Of a DNA stretch of 43,481 nt, positions 1-7,328 are shown one piece after another. The stretch's first letter is position 1, and every line of letters starts with the position of its first letter. Source of the stretch: G021776435 sp046756245 (GTDB lineage: Bacteria > Pseudomonadota > Alphaproteobacteria > Caulobacterales > Parvularculaceae); assembly GCA_046756245.1 (NCBI GenBank), contig JBHHVZ010000013.1:1-43481 (forward strand). The letters run 5' to 3'. Position numbers and translations under genes: made by a program. The notes below the pieces were generated by a model, which ran no database searches, was not told where the DNA came from, and saw only the letters and a list, made by a program, of their open reading frames with translations.

Positions 1-94
1 CGGCGCCGACTGCGAAATCATCGAGAGCGACGCTGGTCGAAGCGCCAATTGCTATGGCCAGTCCCAAGATGGCGCTGCGAGACATTTTCTTCAT
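1..94 (-). CDS. Exported or membrane-anchored protein, N-terminal fragment (cut by window edge)
   Basis: Only the first 31 codons are inside the window. They read as a classic signal sequence or membrane anchor: a short basic start (MKKMSRS), then a hydrophobic run (AILGLAIAIGAS). The ATG at 94-92 overlaps the TGA of the upstream regulator gene (96-94) as TGATG, so the gene is translationally coupled to the XRE regulator. It is therefore the third gene of the cassette starting near 697. Family and function cannot be told from this fragment. The signal-like N-terminus and the coupling are seen directly; co-regulation is inferred. Confidence 0.7.
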   Translation of the reverse strand, partial: MKKMSRSAILGLAIAIGASTSVALDDFAVGA

Positions 95-297
95 CACGCT
101 GTCTCCTCATCAACATTGAAGATCTCTTCTATCGACCGTTCAAAGAGAACGGCGATCTTGAATGCAAGCGGCAAGCTCGGGTCGTATTTGCCGCGTTCGA
201 TGGAGTTTATGGTCTGACGCGAAACATCGAGCCGTTCGGCGAGATCGCCTTGCGACCAGTTTCTTTCCGCGCGAAGGACTTTAAGACGGTTCTCCAT
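94..297 (-). CDS. XRE-family helix-turn-helix regulator, small (67 aa)
   Basis: A compact one-domain Cro/C1-type DNA-binding protein. The helix-turn-helix is read from WSQGDLAERLDVSRQ through TINSIERGKYDP, with the ending LFERSIEEIFNVDEE typical of the small YozG-like XRE group. That group often represses its own operon next to a small membrane protein gene. I chose the ATG at 297 (MENRLKVLRAERN) because it lies one base after the TGA of the upstream gene (301-299) and starts exactly where the domain begins. An in-frame ATG at 318 would add seven residues and overlap that gene. The likely target is the palindrome at 799-816, which lies on the operon promoter (inference). Confidence 0.88.
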   Translation of the reverse strand: MENRLKVLRAERNWSQGDLAERLDVSRQTINSIERGKYDPSLPLAFKIAVLFERSIEEIFNVDEETA

Positions 298-298
298 G

Positions 299-697
299 TC
301 AACAGTCGCGTCCGCCAAGGGCGATCCGGATGACGCCCCACAGGAGAATCAGAAAAGGCGCAAACCACATCATGTCGTCTTCCAGCGTGAAGACGCCGAA
401 TGCGCTGAGGAAGCCGAACGTCATGGACGTCAGTACGCCAATCGTCAGCGTAATCGCCGCCGCGTCGGCGCTGATGCGCCGGTCGCGTTCGTCCATGCTG
501 AAAAAGAATCTGAAAAACGCCGCGACCGCCAATATCACCGGCAGCACCGGCGCCAGCGACAGCAATGCCAGTACGGCGTCGTCTTCCACATTCCGCGAGA
601 TGATCTTGGCGGCGAACAGAACCGCGACGTAGAGCGCCATGGCGCCGAGTATCTCCAGCCGGTAACGCCGCTTTGCTTTTTTGATGCGCTCCGACAT
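299..697 (-). CDS. Small integral membrane protein, first gene of the XRE cassette (132 aa)
   Basis: After a basic N-terminus (MSERIKKAKRRYRLE) four hydrophobic stretches can be read: ILGAMALYVAVLFAA, VLALLSLAPVLPVILAVAAFF, AITLTIGVLTSMTFGFL and WFAPFLILLWGVIRIAL. The start at 697 is supported by GAGGAG six bases upstream. An earlier in-frame ATG at 772 has no such site and would add a polar 25-residue tail. The gene ends one base before the XRE start, so the two are probably co-translated. Membrane protein plus small XRE regulator is a recurrent arrangement in bacteria, but I do not recognise a named function here. Confidence 0.82.
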   Translation of the reverse strand: MSERIKKAKRRYRLEILGAMALYVAVLFAAKIISRNVEDDAVLALLSLAPVLPVILAVAAFFRFFFSMDERDRRISADAAAITLTIGVLTSMTFGFLSAFGVFTLEDDMMWFAPFLILLWGVIRIALGGRDC

Positions 698-776
698 GGC
701 TTTCTCCTCGTTCTGTTCGAGCGGATCGTCGCCGTTGCGCCGGTCTGCTTGGCCGCTATCTTTGTTAAGCAACCTT

Positions 777-804
777 TACATAAAAACGTCCCCTAAAATG
801 TCAA
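777..804 (-). promoter_or_regulatory. Predicted sigma-70-type promoter of the XRE cassette
   Basis: On the minus strand a perfect -35 TTGACA (804-799) is followed after 16 bases by TATGTA (782-777). Transcription would begin near 770 and run into the membrane protein gene starting at 697. The -35 box lies inside the palindrome at 799-816. Confidence 0.6.
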
Positions 805-816
805 GCACCCTTGACA
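799..816. promoter_or_regulatory. 18-bp perfect palindrome, candidate XRE operator
   Basis: TGTCAAG-CACC-CTTGACA: two perfect 7-base arms around a 4-base spacer. One arm contains the -35 hexamer of the cassette promoter, so a dimeric repressor bound here would block RNA polymerase. The size and placement suit a small XRE dimer. Assignment to the XRE protein at 94-297 is inferred from proximity. Confidence 0.6.
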
Positions 817-879
817 TTATGAGGTTTGCTGAACAAATGTTCTTGATTTGTTCCGGCTCTTTCCGTATTGAGTCAATCC

Positions 880-2004
880 ATGGCCCGCGCCGCGCACCTT
901 CCCTTCAGCCCTCCCCGCCTGACCGAAGAGGGCCGACCGCCAACCCGGGGGAAGGGGCGCGGCGCGCGCTCCAATGTTTCCGGCCGGTACGAGGCCGAAA
1001 AGCGCGAGGCGCTCGACGACGGCTGGGGCGACGACGAGACGCTCGCGCCGCTGCGCACCGACGTCACGATTGAATCGCCGCGCAAGATCGTCACCTTCAA
1101 CAAGTCCCCCTATGTCGGCTTTGACCGCTCGATCAATCCGTATCGCGGCTGCGAGCATGGCTGCATCTATTGTTTCGCGCGTTCGACCCACGCCTATATG
1201 GGGCTCTCGCCCGGGCTCGATTTCGAAACGCGCCTCTTCGCCAAGCCGTCGGCGGCGAAGCTTCTGGAAAAAGAACTCGCCGATCCAAAATACAGGCCGC
1301 GTGTCATCGCCATGGGCACGAACACCGATCCCTACCAGCCGATCGAGCGCAAATTCATGATCATGCGCGGGATCCTGTCGGTGTTTTCGAAATTCAATCA
1401 CCCCGTCACCATACTGACGAAATCGAATCTCATCACGCGCGACCTCGATATCCTCGCCCCCATGGCAGCGCGAAACCTCACACGCGCGATGGTGTCGATT
1501 ACGACTCAGGATCGCCGGCTCGCCCGCTCGATGGAGCCGCGCGCCGCCGCCCCGCCGAAGCGTTTCGAGGCGATCAAGCGCCTCACCGAGGCCGGCGTCG
1601 CCGTCGGCGTCATGACCGGACCGATGATCCCCGGCCTTAATGACGACGAGATGGAAACCATCATGGAGAAAGCCGCCGTGCATGGCGTGAGTTTTTCCGC
1701 CTATACGATTTTGCGCCTGCCGCTTGAGGTCTCGCCGCTCTTTCAGGAATGGCTGGAAGCCTTCGCGCCGACCCGGGCGGGCCGCATCATGCGCCATATC
1801 CGCGACATGAATGGCGGGCGCGATTACGACCCGCACTGGTCGCGCGGCGGCGAGATCACGACGCCCTACGCCCAGCTCATCGGCCAGCGCAACCGCGCCG
1901 CTAAAATCCGCTTGCGGCTGGACCGCGAACGGATCCCGCTCGATCTGTCGCAATTCCGCGTGCCGTCTGATATATCAGGCCAACTGGCCTTCTTCGACGA
2001 GTAA
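880..2004 (+). CDS. PA0069-type radical SAM protein (374 aa)
   Basis: The radical SAM cluster motif is plain: YRGCEHGCIYCFAR gives CxxxCxxC, the three cysteines that hold the [4Fe-4S] cluster used to cleave S-adenosylmethionine. The surrounding pattern (GRGARSN near the start, SPYVGFDRSINPYRGC, THAYMGLSPGLDFET) fits the conserved COG1533 / PA0069 group, distantly related to spore photoproduct lyase. The substrate is unknown. I prefer the ATG at 880; an upstream in-frame TTG at 868 would add four residues. The gene is divergent from the XRE cassette and followed after 73 bp by rnhB. Family assignment is firm, function is not. Confidence 0.9.
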   Translation: MARAAHLPFSPPRLTEEGRPPTRGKGRGARSNVSGRYEAEKREALDDGWGDDETLAPLRTDVTIESPRKIVTFNKSPYVGFDRSINPYRGCEHGCIYCFARSTHAYMGLSPGLDFETRLFAKPSAAKLLEKELADPKYRPRVIAMGTNTDPYQPIERKFMIMRGILSVFSKFNHPVTILTKSNLITRDLDILAPMAARNLTRAMVSITTQDRRLARSMEPRAAAPPKRFEAIKRLTEAGVAVGVMTGPMIPGLNDDEMETIMEKAAVHGVSFSAYTILRLPLEVSPLFQEWLEAFAPTRAGRIMRHIRDMNGGRDYDPHWSRGGEITTPYAQLIGQRNRAAKIRLRLDRERIPLDLSQFRVPSDISGQLAFFDE

Positions 2005-2077
2005 ACGCTAGGCGCTCGCCCCGAACGGACGCTCGGCGCGGGCGCTGTTCTTTCCTTTCTGCGTCGAATCGGCTGGC

Positions 2078-2764
2078 ATGGATGGCCCAGATAAAAATGA
2101 GAACGCCATGCCGCCCGCAACACCGACTTTCGAAATCGAAGAATCCCTGCACGCGCCGGTCGCCGGCATCGATGAGGCGGGCCGCGGGCCCTGGGCCGGG
2201 CCGGTCGTCGCCGCAGCGGTCATTCTCGATCCCGACTGCACGCCTGACGGCGTCCGCGATTCGAAAACACTCAGCGAAAAACGCCGCGAGGAGATCGCCG
2301 TCGAGCTTTGGGAAACAGCGCGCATCGGCGTCGGCGTCGCCAGCGTCGAAGAAATCGACGCGCTTAATATTTTACAAGCGACATTCCTCGCCATGGCCCG
2401 CGCCGAAGCCGCGCTTCCGACGCAGCCAAATTTCTGCATCGTCGACGGCTCGCAGAAACCGAAGCTCTGCGCTGAAACGCGCATGGTTGTCAAAGGCGAC
2501 GCGAAATCGCTTTCGATCGCGGCCGCGTCGATCATCGCCAAAACAACCCGCGACCGGATGATGCGCGAACTGGCGCGCGACTTCCCAGAATACGAATGGG
2601 AACGCAACAAAGGCTACGGCGCGCCCGCGCATAAAGATGCGCTGGCGCGCTTCGGCGTAACGCCGCATCATCGCCGATCTTTCGCGCCAATCCACAATAT
2701 GTTGTATGCGGACTCTTCCGGATCGCTATATGAGTCTGTTATGGAGTCCGTTAACTCCCATTAA
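2078..2764 (+). CDS. rnhB: Ribonuclease HII
   Basis: RNase HII cuts the RNA strand of RNA-DNA hybrids and removes single ribonucleotides from DNA. The signature GIDEAGRGPWAGPVVAAAVIL holds the first catalytic Asp and Glu, and VDGSQ and SIAAASIIAKTTRD follow in the usual order. Its 228 residues are normal for the family. Two ATGs are possible, 2078 and 2108 (MPPATPTFE); neither has a clear Shine-Dalgarno site. The stop at 2762-2764 lies inside a TTAA-N6-TTAAC element, so the 3' end of rnhB overlaps the ccrM promoter. Synteny of rnhB directly before ccrM is common in alphaproteobacteria. Confidence 0.95.
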   Translation: MDGPDKNENAMPPATPTFEIEESLHAPVAGIDEAGRGPWAGPVVAAAVILDPDCTPDGVRDSKTLSEKRREEIAVELWETARIGVGVASVEEIDALNILQATFLAMARAEAALPTQPNFCIVDGSQKPKLCAETRMVVKGDAKSLSIAAASIIAKTTRDRMMRELARDFPEYEWERNKGYGAPAHKDALARFGVTPHHRRSFAPIHNMLYADSSGSLYESVMESVNSH

Positions 2765-2823
2765 CAGATTGACTCCAAAACGAAAATTTGAATTCAGCCT
2801 TGACGCCGGAATCCCGGGGACTC
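2711..2823 (+). promoter_or_regulatory. Dense GANTC cluster across the ccrM promoter and leader
   Basis: Six GANTC sites, the recognition sequence of CcrM itself, lie within 113 bases: 2711, 2732, 2744, 2771, 2809 and 2819. Chance expectation is below one. The last two are between the likely transcription start and the ccrM start codon, the position where two GANTC sites regulate ccrM in Caulobacter. The first three are inside the end of rnhB. Confidence 0.7.
2751..2765 (+). promoter_or_regulatory. CtrA-like box TTAA-N6-TTAAC upstream of ccrM
   Basis: Two TTAA half-sites (2751-2754 and 2761-2764, the latter extended to TTAAC) are separated by six bases. The canonical CtrA box has seven, so this is a near match. 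In Caulobacter CtrA activates ccrM from such a site near -35. The position about 90 bp before the start codon is consistent, but the spacing makes it a candidate only. Confidence 0.45.
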
Positions 2824-2856
2824 AAACTGCCGCCTCATTTTTGCAGGAGGCGGATG

Positions 2857-4002
2857 ATGACGCGGCGGAAAGCGGAATGCGAAAACGCAAAACGCACCGT
2901 GAAAAACGATATTTTCGATTATGTCGACAGCGTGATTGAGAGCGACTGCATCGATGCTCTTAAGCGTTTGCCCGACGCATCCGTCGATCTCGTTTTCGCC
3001 GATCCGCCCTATAATCTTCAACTGAACGGCGAACTGAAACGCCCGGACGACAGCCGCGTCGACGGAGTCGACGACGACTGGGACAAATTTTCCACGCTCG
3101 AGGACTATGACCGCTTTACCCGCGCCTGGCTCGCCGAGGCGCGCCGCGTCTTAAAGCCCGACGGGGCGATCTGGGTGATCGGCTCCTATCACAACATTTT
3201 CCGGGTCGGCGCGGCGCTGCAGGATCTCGGCTACTGGATTTTGAACGACGTTATCTGGGTCAAGACGAACCCGATGCCGAACTTTCGCGGCGCGAGGTTG
3301 ACGAACGCCCACGAAACGCTGATCTGGGCGTCGAAATCGAAGAATTCTCGCTACACCTTCAATTATTCGGCGCTGAAGACCGCTAATGACGATCTCCAGA
3401 TGCGCTCCGACTGGGTGCTGCCAATTTGCACCGGCAATGAGCGCCTTAAGGGCGCCGGCGGCGCGAAGGCGCATCCGACCCAGAAGCCCGAGGCCTTGCT
3501 CTACCGCATACTTCTGGCGACCACGCAGCCGGACGACATCGTTCTCGACCCGTTTTTCGGATCCGGCACGACTGGCGCGGCGGCGAAGCGGCTGGGCCGC
3601 CAGTTCATCGGTATTGAGCGCGACCCGGATTACATTGCAACTGCGCGGGCGCGCATCGATAGCGTCGAGTCGACGGAAGATCTTGACCTGGAAACGACGC
3701 CTTCGAAACGCGCCGCCCCACGCGTGCCGTTCGGGGCGGTGGTCGAGCGCGGGTTGCTCAGGCCGGGCGCGATGCTTTACGGACCGCGGCGTAAATACGC
3801 AGCCCGCGTGCGCGCCGACGGCTCGCTCGCCGTCAAGGATCCCGATGGGGTGACCGTTCAGGGATCCATCCATAAGGTCGGCGCTCACGTCCAAAGAGCC
3901 GAGTCCTGTAATGGTTGGACATTCTGGCATTACGAACAGAAAACCGGGCTGAAACCGATAGATTTTCTGCGTGAGAAGATGCGCCAGGAAATGCAGGCGT
4001 AA
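2857..4002 (+). CDS. ccrM: Cell-cycle regulated GANTC adenine methyltransferase CcrM
   Basis: CcrM methylates adenine in GANTC after replication and times cell-cycle transcription in alphaproteobacteria. The beta-class order is visible: DPPY catalytic motif (VDLVFADPPYNLQLNGEL), target-recognition stretch (WVIGSYHNIFRVG, ILNDVIWVKTNPMPNF), then AdoMet-binding DPFFGSGTTGAAAKRLGR. The C-terminal extension from VPFGAVVERGLL to GSIHKVGAHVQ and CNGWTFWHYE is the CcrM-specific DNA-contact domain and separates it from short orphan methylases. AGGAGG at 2845-2850 is followed by ATG at 2854 and 2857; spacing favours 2857. An in-frame TTG at 2788 lies in the regulatory leader and is unlikely. Expression is probably controlled by CtrA and by its own methylation. 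Confidence 0.97.
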   Translation: MTRRKAECENAKRTVKNDIFDYVDSVIESDCIDALKRLPDASVDLVFADPPYNLQLNGELKRPDDSRVDGVDDDWDKFSTLEDYDRFTRAWLAEARRVLKPDGAIWVIGSYHNIFRVGAALQDLGYWILNDVIWVKTNPMPNFRGARLTNAHETLIWASKSKNSRYTFNYSALKTANDDLQMRSDWVLPICTGNERLKGAGGAKAHPTQKPEALLYRILLATTQPDDIVLDPFFGSGTTGAAAKRLGRQFIGIERDPDYIATARARIDSVESTEDLDLETTPSKRAAPRVPFGAVVERGLLRPGAMLYGPRRKYAARVRADGSLAVKDPDGVTVQGSIHKVGAHVQRAESCNGWTFWHYEQKTGLKPIDFLREKMRQEMQA

Positions 4003-4030
4003 AAAACGAGGGGCGCCGAAGCGCCCCTCG
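4001..4030 (-). terminator. Rho-independent terminator of the metzincin operon
   Basis: A 10-bp perfect GC-rich stem (arms 4007-4016 and 4021-4030) closes a CGAA tetraloop. On the minus strand it is followed by six T (4006-4001). It lies just after the stop codon of the minus-strand protease gene. On the plus strand no T run follows, so it is at best a weak terminator for ccrM, which converges on it. Confidence 0.9.
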
Positions 4031-4052
4031 CCAGCTCGGTTAGACAAGAAAC

Positions 4053-5153
4053 CTATTGAACGCGAATTGGAATATAGGTTGCGTTATTCCACTCCACGGC
4101 TTCGGAGATTGAACCGGTTTCGTCCACGACCGCCCCGATCCAGTAACTCCGGTTCGTATCCAGATCGTTCGGAATCGTGAGCGTTTTTGTCGTCGTGTAG
4201 ACTTGGTTTCTGGCGAGCGTAAATGTCGACCCGCCGATCCGGCGGTCCCAGGTGCTGATATAGTCGTTGGTCGATACGAAATAACCGACTTTCACATTGC
4301 CCTGGTAGCTCTTGCCGTTGTTTTCATAAGTCAACTCCAGACGCACAGTTTGCCCGGGGCTCACGCGATAGCCCGTTTCGCCATTGACCGTGTAGGTGGG
4401 CAGATTTCCGCCGGACGAATTATAGACCCTCGTTTTCGTATGGTCTGAATATTCGCCTGAAGCGCCTGCATATTTCCAGTGCACGACGCCGACATCCTCC
4501 CAGCTTCCCGACCGTGCGCCATAAAGAAAGACGGCGCCGTCGGCGGTGTCCTCACCCATATAAGCGCGCGCTGTCGCGCCGTTGACATGAATATGCTCAA
4601 AGTCCGTACCCATTATATTGTATTCATAATTGACGTGATTGAGCTTGAGACCATGGCCGAATTCGTGCGCCGCCGTTGTCTGCAAGGGTCGCAGACTGCC
4701 TGTGTAACGAATAAGCGACGACTTGGTTGAATTGGCTGTCCATTGCCACGGCGAGCCATATTCGAAAATGACGTCGACCTCATCCATGTGAACGTGATCG
4801 CCGAAGAACCAGTAGCAGGTCCAATAGGAATAAGCGATCGCCGGAGCGCCCTGCATGATCGAACCTGTATCGCCCCAAGCTTCGCTCTGGCCGTTATTGC
4901 GACCAACGCCGCCTGAATCCGTCGTCAGCGAGTAGCGAAATTTGCTGGGGTTCAGGTTGAATTTGTTGATGCCGTCCTGCAAGCCGTTACGCCAATAGCC
5001 TGATGGGAAACTAACGCTGCTGGCGCGGAGCGTCTTGGAATTCGAACTCCATTTTATCTTTTCGCCCAGACAGGTTTTGTAGCCGAACGCAAACGCGGGC
5101 GTCGCAAGCGAGAGCGCCATCAAAGCGCTCAGAATGCCTAATGATTTTCTCAT
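4053..5153 (-). CDS. Secreted metzincin-like zinc metalloprotease with C-terminal CARDB-like domain (366 aa)
   Basis: A signal peptide (MRKSLGILSALMALSLATPAFA) leads into a matrixin-like catalytic domain. The zinc site is HEFGHGLKLNH (about residues 163-173) and is followed by a Met-turn (YNIMGTD, Met181). In the metzincin consensus HExxHxxGxxH the eighth position is Gly; here it is Lys, while all three His and the Glu are kept. Residues from about 245 form a beta-rich CARDB-like domain ending in IGAVVDETGSISEAVEWNN, typical of extracellular adhesion modules. The ATG at 5153 has AAGGGAA upstream and starts right at the signal peptide, unlike the ATG at 5186. It follows the exported protein at 5197-6339 by 43 bp and is probably co-transcribed with it. 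Confidence 0.82.
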   Translation of the reverse strand: MRKSLGILSALMALSLATPAFAFGYKTCLGEKIKWSSNSKTLRASSVSFPSGYWRNGLQDGINKFNLNPSKFRYSLTTDSGGVGRNNGQSEAWGDTGSIMQGAPAIAYSYWTCYWFFGDHVHMDEVDVIFEYGSPWQWTANSTKSSLIRYTGSLRPLQTTAAHEFGHGLKLNHVNYEYNIMGTDFEHIHVNGATARAYMGEDTADGAVFLYGARSGSWEDVGVVHWKYAGASGEYSDHTKTRVYNSSGGNLPTYTVNGETGYRVSPGQTVRLELTYENNGKSYQGNVKVGYFVSTNDYISTWDRRIGGSTFTLARNQVYTTTKTLTIPNDLDTNRSYWIGAVVDETGSISEAVEWNNATYIPIRVQ

Positions 5154-5196
5154 GACGTAGATTCCCTTGAATGGTTTTTCCTTCAACCGTCGGCCG

Positions 5197-6339
5197 CTAC
5201 CGGCGTTTCATGACGGGATCGAAATTCTGCTTTTGAAGGGCTTCAAACTCCGCCCTGTCTTCAGGCGTCATTTGCTGCATATCGACTCTCGACGCTTCAA
5301 CCGCCTGCGGCCCGTTTTGTCTCGCAGGGGCGACCCGGAAAGAAGCGCCAGGATCTATGCTTCTGATCGTCACAGGCCGACGATCAACCTTTGCGATCTG
5401 GCTTTTCACATGGTTCACGAATTCTTCAATGGCCATGGGGCCTTCCGGCAGGTCATCCGGCGTTGTCGGGATCGCTGCAATTCTTGCGTCAGGGCGCGCA
5501 ATCGTCGTCGCCCTTTCCTGAAGCTTGAGTCGCGGTTCAGCCGGTTGCGGTTCGATTGGCTTCACCGGCTTGACCGGCGTCCGCTCCAGACGCCGACGCA
5601 GCTTCGGCCGAACTCTTACATCCTTCGCCGCATCCTTTTCATTCGAATGCTGTGAAAAGTCGGTAAAGACCTCAATCCGCTTCGGCGCTTCGCGTTCATA
5701 GCGCTGGCGCAACTCTTTGACGGAAAGGTTTTGCTCCTTGATAAGGTCCTGCACTTCCGGATGGCGCATCAGATCGTCGAACGCTGGCGCCGGATAATGG
5801 AAAGACATGAACTCTCTCGGAGTCCGCCCTCGCGAAACGGCGTTGTTCTGACGAACAGCGCGTACCGGCGCGCCTTTTGCGTTATAGACGCCGCCGCGAA
5901 GAATCCTGTACCGCCCCCATTCGCACAAGACGAGCGGGCATCCCTGTTCGCCGTTGCCTGCTATGAAAAGCAGATCCCGATCGCCTTCCTCGAATTTCGG
6001 CACGCCGCTTACGTCGAGAAAGCGGCCCATACCATCCGGACCGCCTATGAAGCGCATCGTAAACGTCTCACCCGGCGACTTGCCGCGCAGCACGTCGCGG
6101 ATTTCATACGTGACGATGGTATGCGGAAGCGCGCCTTCGCCGTCGGCGTCAGGTTCTGACATTTTGTATTCGACTTTGGCGACTCGTCCTCTCAGAACGA
6201 GATTTGAATCATTGGCGAGTCTGCTCATCTCGCCAGCCTTTGCGGAGCCCACAGGATTATGGGCGGAGGCCGTCGTTCCGCAAGCGGCCCATGCAAGCAC
6301 AGCAAGGGCCGCACAATAAGATTGCGTGGTAGGTTTCAT
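5197..6339 (-). CDS. Exported protein of unknown function, partner of the metzincin (380 aa)
   Basis: An N-terminal signal sequence (cleavage likely after TTASA) is followed by a beta-rich domain at about residues 40-160: NLVLRGRVAKVEY, TIVTYEIRDVLRGKSPGETF, FIGGPDGMGRFLDVSGVPKF, EEGDRDLLFIAG and CEWGRYRI. Alternating strands with a 'drives the expression of a duct/transport' type label are not known for it; the pattern loosely recalls OB-fold/NTR (TIMP-like) modules, which I offer only as a hypothesis. The second half is rich in Arg, Pro and Lys and probably unstructured. ATG 6339 has GGGGGAG eight bases upstream. The gene precedes the protease on the same strand, suggesting inhibitor, chaperone or substrate roles. 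No catalytic motif was recognised. Confidence 0.72.
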   Translation of the reverse strand: MKPTTQSYCAALAVLAWAACGTTASAHNPVGSAKAGEMSRLANDSNLVLRGRVAKVEYKMSEPDADGEGALPHTIVTYEIRDVLRGKSPGETFTMRFIGGPDGMGRFLDVSGVPKFEEGDRDLLFIAGNGEQGCPLVLCEWGRYRILRGGVYNAKGAPVRAVRQNNAVSRGRTPREFMSFHYPAPAFDDLMRHPEVQDLIKEQNLSVKELRQRYEREAPKRIEVFTDFSQHSNEKDAAKDVRVRPKLRRRLERTPVKPVKPIEPQPAEPRLKLQERATTIARPDARIAAIPTTPDDLPEGPMAIEEFVNHVKSQIAKVDRRPVTIRSIDPGASFRVAPARQNGPQAVEASRVDMQQMTPEDRAEFEALQKQNFDPVMKRR

Positions 6340-6578
6340 TGTCTCCCCCAAGGGTTAAATGCATACGCCCAAGCGTTCGCACGCGAAATTGCAGCGCGCG
6401 TCGACAGTACTACACACTTAACGCTGTTACGGCGTCATCCTATCGTAAATAACCGGAGCTTTCCATGCCATAATTCGGCGATCGCTCCGCCAAACGCTGC
6501 AAAAACATTACAATGTAGGGTTGTTGCGACGTTCATCATTGACGTCGTCCTGACAGGAAAGATTGCACTTGCAGCGAT

Positions 6579-7328
6579 CTACTCTGGCTTAACCGCAAGC
6601 GTATCGTGGTGCGCTGCAATCAGTTTGCGGAGCAAAAACGATATGTCGTCGAGATCTTCAAAGCCCGCAGCGACTGCAGCTTCCTCGCGGGCCTCCCGAT
6701 CGACCGGCGCTGGTACGGCGAAGGCCTGCAAATCCGGATAAAACCCTACTGTAAATATATCGACGTCGCTTCCCGCCGCCCGTCTGAAAATCATGTTCGG
6801 ACTGCGGCCCGTGGCGACGAGATATTGGTTTTCCATTCGACGCTGCTCCAGCAGGGCCGTTTCCTGTCCCGGCGCTGCGTGAAACATTTCAATATGAAAA
6901 AACCCGGCGCCGTCATATGCCGTTCGAAACGTCTCCAACGGCGGACCAAATGCATAGAGGTCTTCGGCGAACGCGATCAGGTCGCCCGGATCAACTGCGA
7001 CAGCCGGTATCGTCGAGGCGGCGCGATCGCGTCGTTCTGTGCGTTTCTTTGCGTAAAATTCCTGCATGCTCTTCATCGGCGTGAAGAGTATCAAATCCCA
7101 TTGATCACCTTGAGTATGACGCATTAAAAATGGCGCAGGCTTGGCCGCATCGTCATAATAGTTCGAAGCTTTCAAGGACGAAAACCATTCGAGTAACGCT
7201 TCCAGTTTGTCGGGCGCCGCTCTCATCGTCGTCACGCGGTAAAGATAATCGCCCTCAGTTTGCGCTGACGCGGGCGGCGTATAAATTAGCAGCATCGCGA
7301 TCAATGCCGCGGTCATCCGCGCTATCAT
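6579..7328 (-). CDS. Exported protein with two NIPSNAP/ABM-like halves (249 aa)
   Basis: A signal sequence (MIARMTAALIAMLLIYTPPASAQ) is followed by two similar halves. The first reads YRVTTMRAAPDKLEALLEWFSS and WDLILFTPMKSMQEFY; the second reads FHIEMFHAAPGQETALLEQRRM and DIFTVGFYPDLQAF. A strand, a helix opening with a P-x-K/E-x-x-x-LL pattern, then a strand with an aromatic is what dimeric alpha/beta-barrel (NIPSNAP or antibiotic-monooxygenase-like) proteins show, so a tandem duplication is likely. Function is unknown. The ATG at 7328 overlaps the mutY stop as ATGA, so translation is coupled to mutY although the two products act in different compartments. Confidence 0.75.
   Translation of the reverse strand: MIARMTAALIAMLLIYTPPASAQTEGDYLYRVTTMRAAPDKLEALLEWFSSLKASNYYDDAAKPAPFLMRHTQGDQWDLILFTPMKSMQEFYAKKRTERRDRAASTIPAVAVDPGDLIAFAEDLYAFGPPLETFRTAYDGAGFFHIEMFHAAPGQETALLEQRRMENQYLVATGRSPNMIFRRAAGSDVDIFTVGFYPDLQAFAVPAPVDREAREEAAVAAGFEDLDDISFLLRKLIAAHHDTLAVKPE

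Noticed and set aside
49..796. Plus-strand open frames over the XRE cassette
   Set aside because: They run antisense to genes with clear ribosome sites and domains, and their products are basic low-complexity sequences.
811..845. Plus-strand TTGACA at 811-816 as a promoter for the radical SAM gene
   Set aside because: No acceptable -10 follows at 16-18 bases (CAAATG is the nearest). The hexamer is explained as one arm of the palindrome.
4007..4030. Same hairpin as a terminator for ccrM on the plus strand
   Set aside because: The plus-strand flank after the stem is CCAGCTCGG, with no T run. The hairpin is assigned to the opposite strand.
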